From the NCBI RefSeq assembly GCF_946887195.1, contig NZ_CAMPKE010000016.1, positions 1-64,000 of the forward strand: 64,000 nt of DNA, read 5' to 3'. This document shows positions 63,452-64,000 of this stretch, one piece after another. The position numbers and the translations under genes are program-made. The DNA comes from an uncultured Halomonas sp. GTDB lineage: Bacteria; Pseudomonadota; Gammaproteobacteria; Pseudomonadales; Halomonadaceae. The notes under the pieces were generated by a model, which was not told the DNA's origin, ran no database searches, and saw only the letters and a program-made list of their open reading frames with translations. Position 1 is the stretch's first letter. Each line of letters starts with the position of its first letter.

Positions 63452-64000
63452 ATGACAAGAACGCTCATCGTATTGGCAACGCTGACGCTATCCGCCACCA
63501 GCGTGGCGCAGGCACAAGAACCGACCGACTCGCATCTGGATCGAATTCTCGAACAGGGCCATGTGCGCATCTGTACCACTGGCGATTACAAGCCGTTTAC
63601 CTACCTCGACCCACAGACCGGTACGTTCGAGGGCATCGATGTCGATATGGGAAAAGACCTGGCCGAGGCGCTCGGCGTCGAGGCACGCTTCGTACAAACC
63701 TCGTGGCCCACGCTGATGCAGGATTTCACCGCCGGTAAATGTGACATCGCCATGGGCGGGATTTCAGTCAATCTCGACCGACAACAGAAAGCGTATTTCA
63801 GCATTCCCTATTTCAAGGGCGGCAAGACGCCGATCACCCGCTGCGAGAACGTGGATAAGTTTCAGACGCTGGAGCAGATCGACCAGCCCGGCGTAACCGC
63901 GATCGTCAATCCCGGTGGCACCAACGAGCGCTTCGCCCGTGCCAACCTCGACGAGGCGGAGATCGTCATGTATGACGACAACGTCACGATCTTCAAGCAG
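63452..64000 (+). CDS. PheC/cyclohexadienyl dehydratase-like periplasmic binding protein (3' end outside window)
   Basis: At least 183 residues, running off the window. A signal peptide ends SVAQAQ (about residue 21). The family 3 binding-protein fold follows, with VRICTTGDYKPFTY, FEGIDVDMGKDLAEALGV, TLMQDFTAGKCDIAMGGISV and GGKTPITRCENVDKFQ. These phrases are typical of periplasmic cyclohexadienyl dehydratases (PheC), which make phenylpyruvate or phenylalanine, though amino-acid-binding proteins are close relatives. AAGGAA precedes the ATG. The end of the protein and its neighbours are not visible. Confidence 0.82.
   Translation, partial: MTRTLIVLATLTLSATSVAQAQEPTDSHLDRILEQGHVRICTTGDYKPFTYLDPQTGTFEGIDVDMGKDLAEALGVEARFVQTSWPTLMQDFTAGKCDIAMGGISVNLDRQQKAYFSIPYFKGGKTPITRCENVDKFQTLEQIDQPGVTAIVNPGGTNERFARANLDEAEIVMYDDNVTIFKQ

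Overview
The window comes from the chromosome of a GC-rich, salt-adapted gammaproteobacterium, most likely a member of the Halomonadaceae (Halomonas, Salinicola or a close relative). This is inferred from gene content: a FabY-type initiating ketoacyl synthase, an OsmF-YehYXW compatible-solute importer, a BetT-like BCCT carrier, TRAP and TSUP transporters, and the coaD-ferredoxin pair. There is no rRNA or other decisive marker, so genus is not settled. Most genes are GC-rich and tightly packed, and many stops and starts overlap by 1-4 bases.

Layout. 1-5107: tail of a tRNA-Lys gene, an MBL-fold hydrolase, a long imperfect palindrome, dacB, a PACE+SMR efflux pair with a divergent LysR regulator, and a TrmB-like methyltransferase. 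5108-15578: a hairpin-rich leader, fabY, coaD, a 2x[4Fe-4S] ferredoxin, a MATE exporter, an AtoE-like carrier, a thioesterase/oxidoreductase pair, a voltage-sensor-like membrane protein and a beta-propeller-like protein. 15647-18067: a MocR regulator with a divergent LysE exporter sharing two candidate operators, and an I78 inhibitor lipoprotein. 18250-22319: osmF-yehY-yehX-yehW. 22307-24342: an AT-richer islet with a DUF5677-like gene, an orphan antitoxin and a ParE-type toxin-antitoxin pair, bracketed by a 13-bp direct repeat. 24406-33740: two tandem entericidin genes, TSUP, HIT, two paralogous lipoproteins, betT, dps, rmuC, a DJ-1/PfpI protein and an App1-type phosphatase.

33922-39160 is an acquired-looking catabolic or uptake cluster: a PuuE-like CE4 deacetylase, a polar amino-acid ABC importer, a class V PLP enzyme, and a convergent GntR/FCD regulator whose candidate operator half-sites occur upstream of both transcription units. 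39337-46945: an RND pump with its adaptor, a previously unnamed His-rich small ORF, pepD, a GST, and a BrnA-like antitoxin preceded by a remnant of brnT. 46979-56507: tmcA, a PaoABC-like molybdenum hydroxylase operon, and an EmrAB-like pump with a divergent TetR regulator. 56533-61858: a TRAP transporter operon ending in a catalytically dead SDR-like gene. It is preceded by a sigma-54 promoter and three matching inverted repeats that lie just after the gene for a sigma-54 activator. 62028-64000: a TSUP permease, a DUF2501 protein and a truncated PheC-like periplasmic binding protein.

The strongest leads are the sigma-54/UAS arrangement for the TRAP operon, the GntR-linked CE4/ABC/PLP cluster, the islet with flanking repeats, the MocR/LysE double operator, the His-rich peptide and the pore-less voltage-sensor protein. 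No CRISPR array, insertion sequence or rRNA gene was seen.
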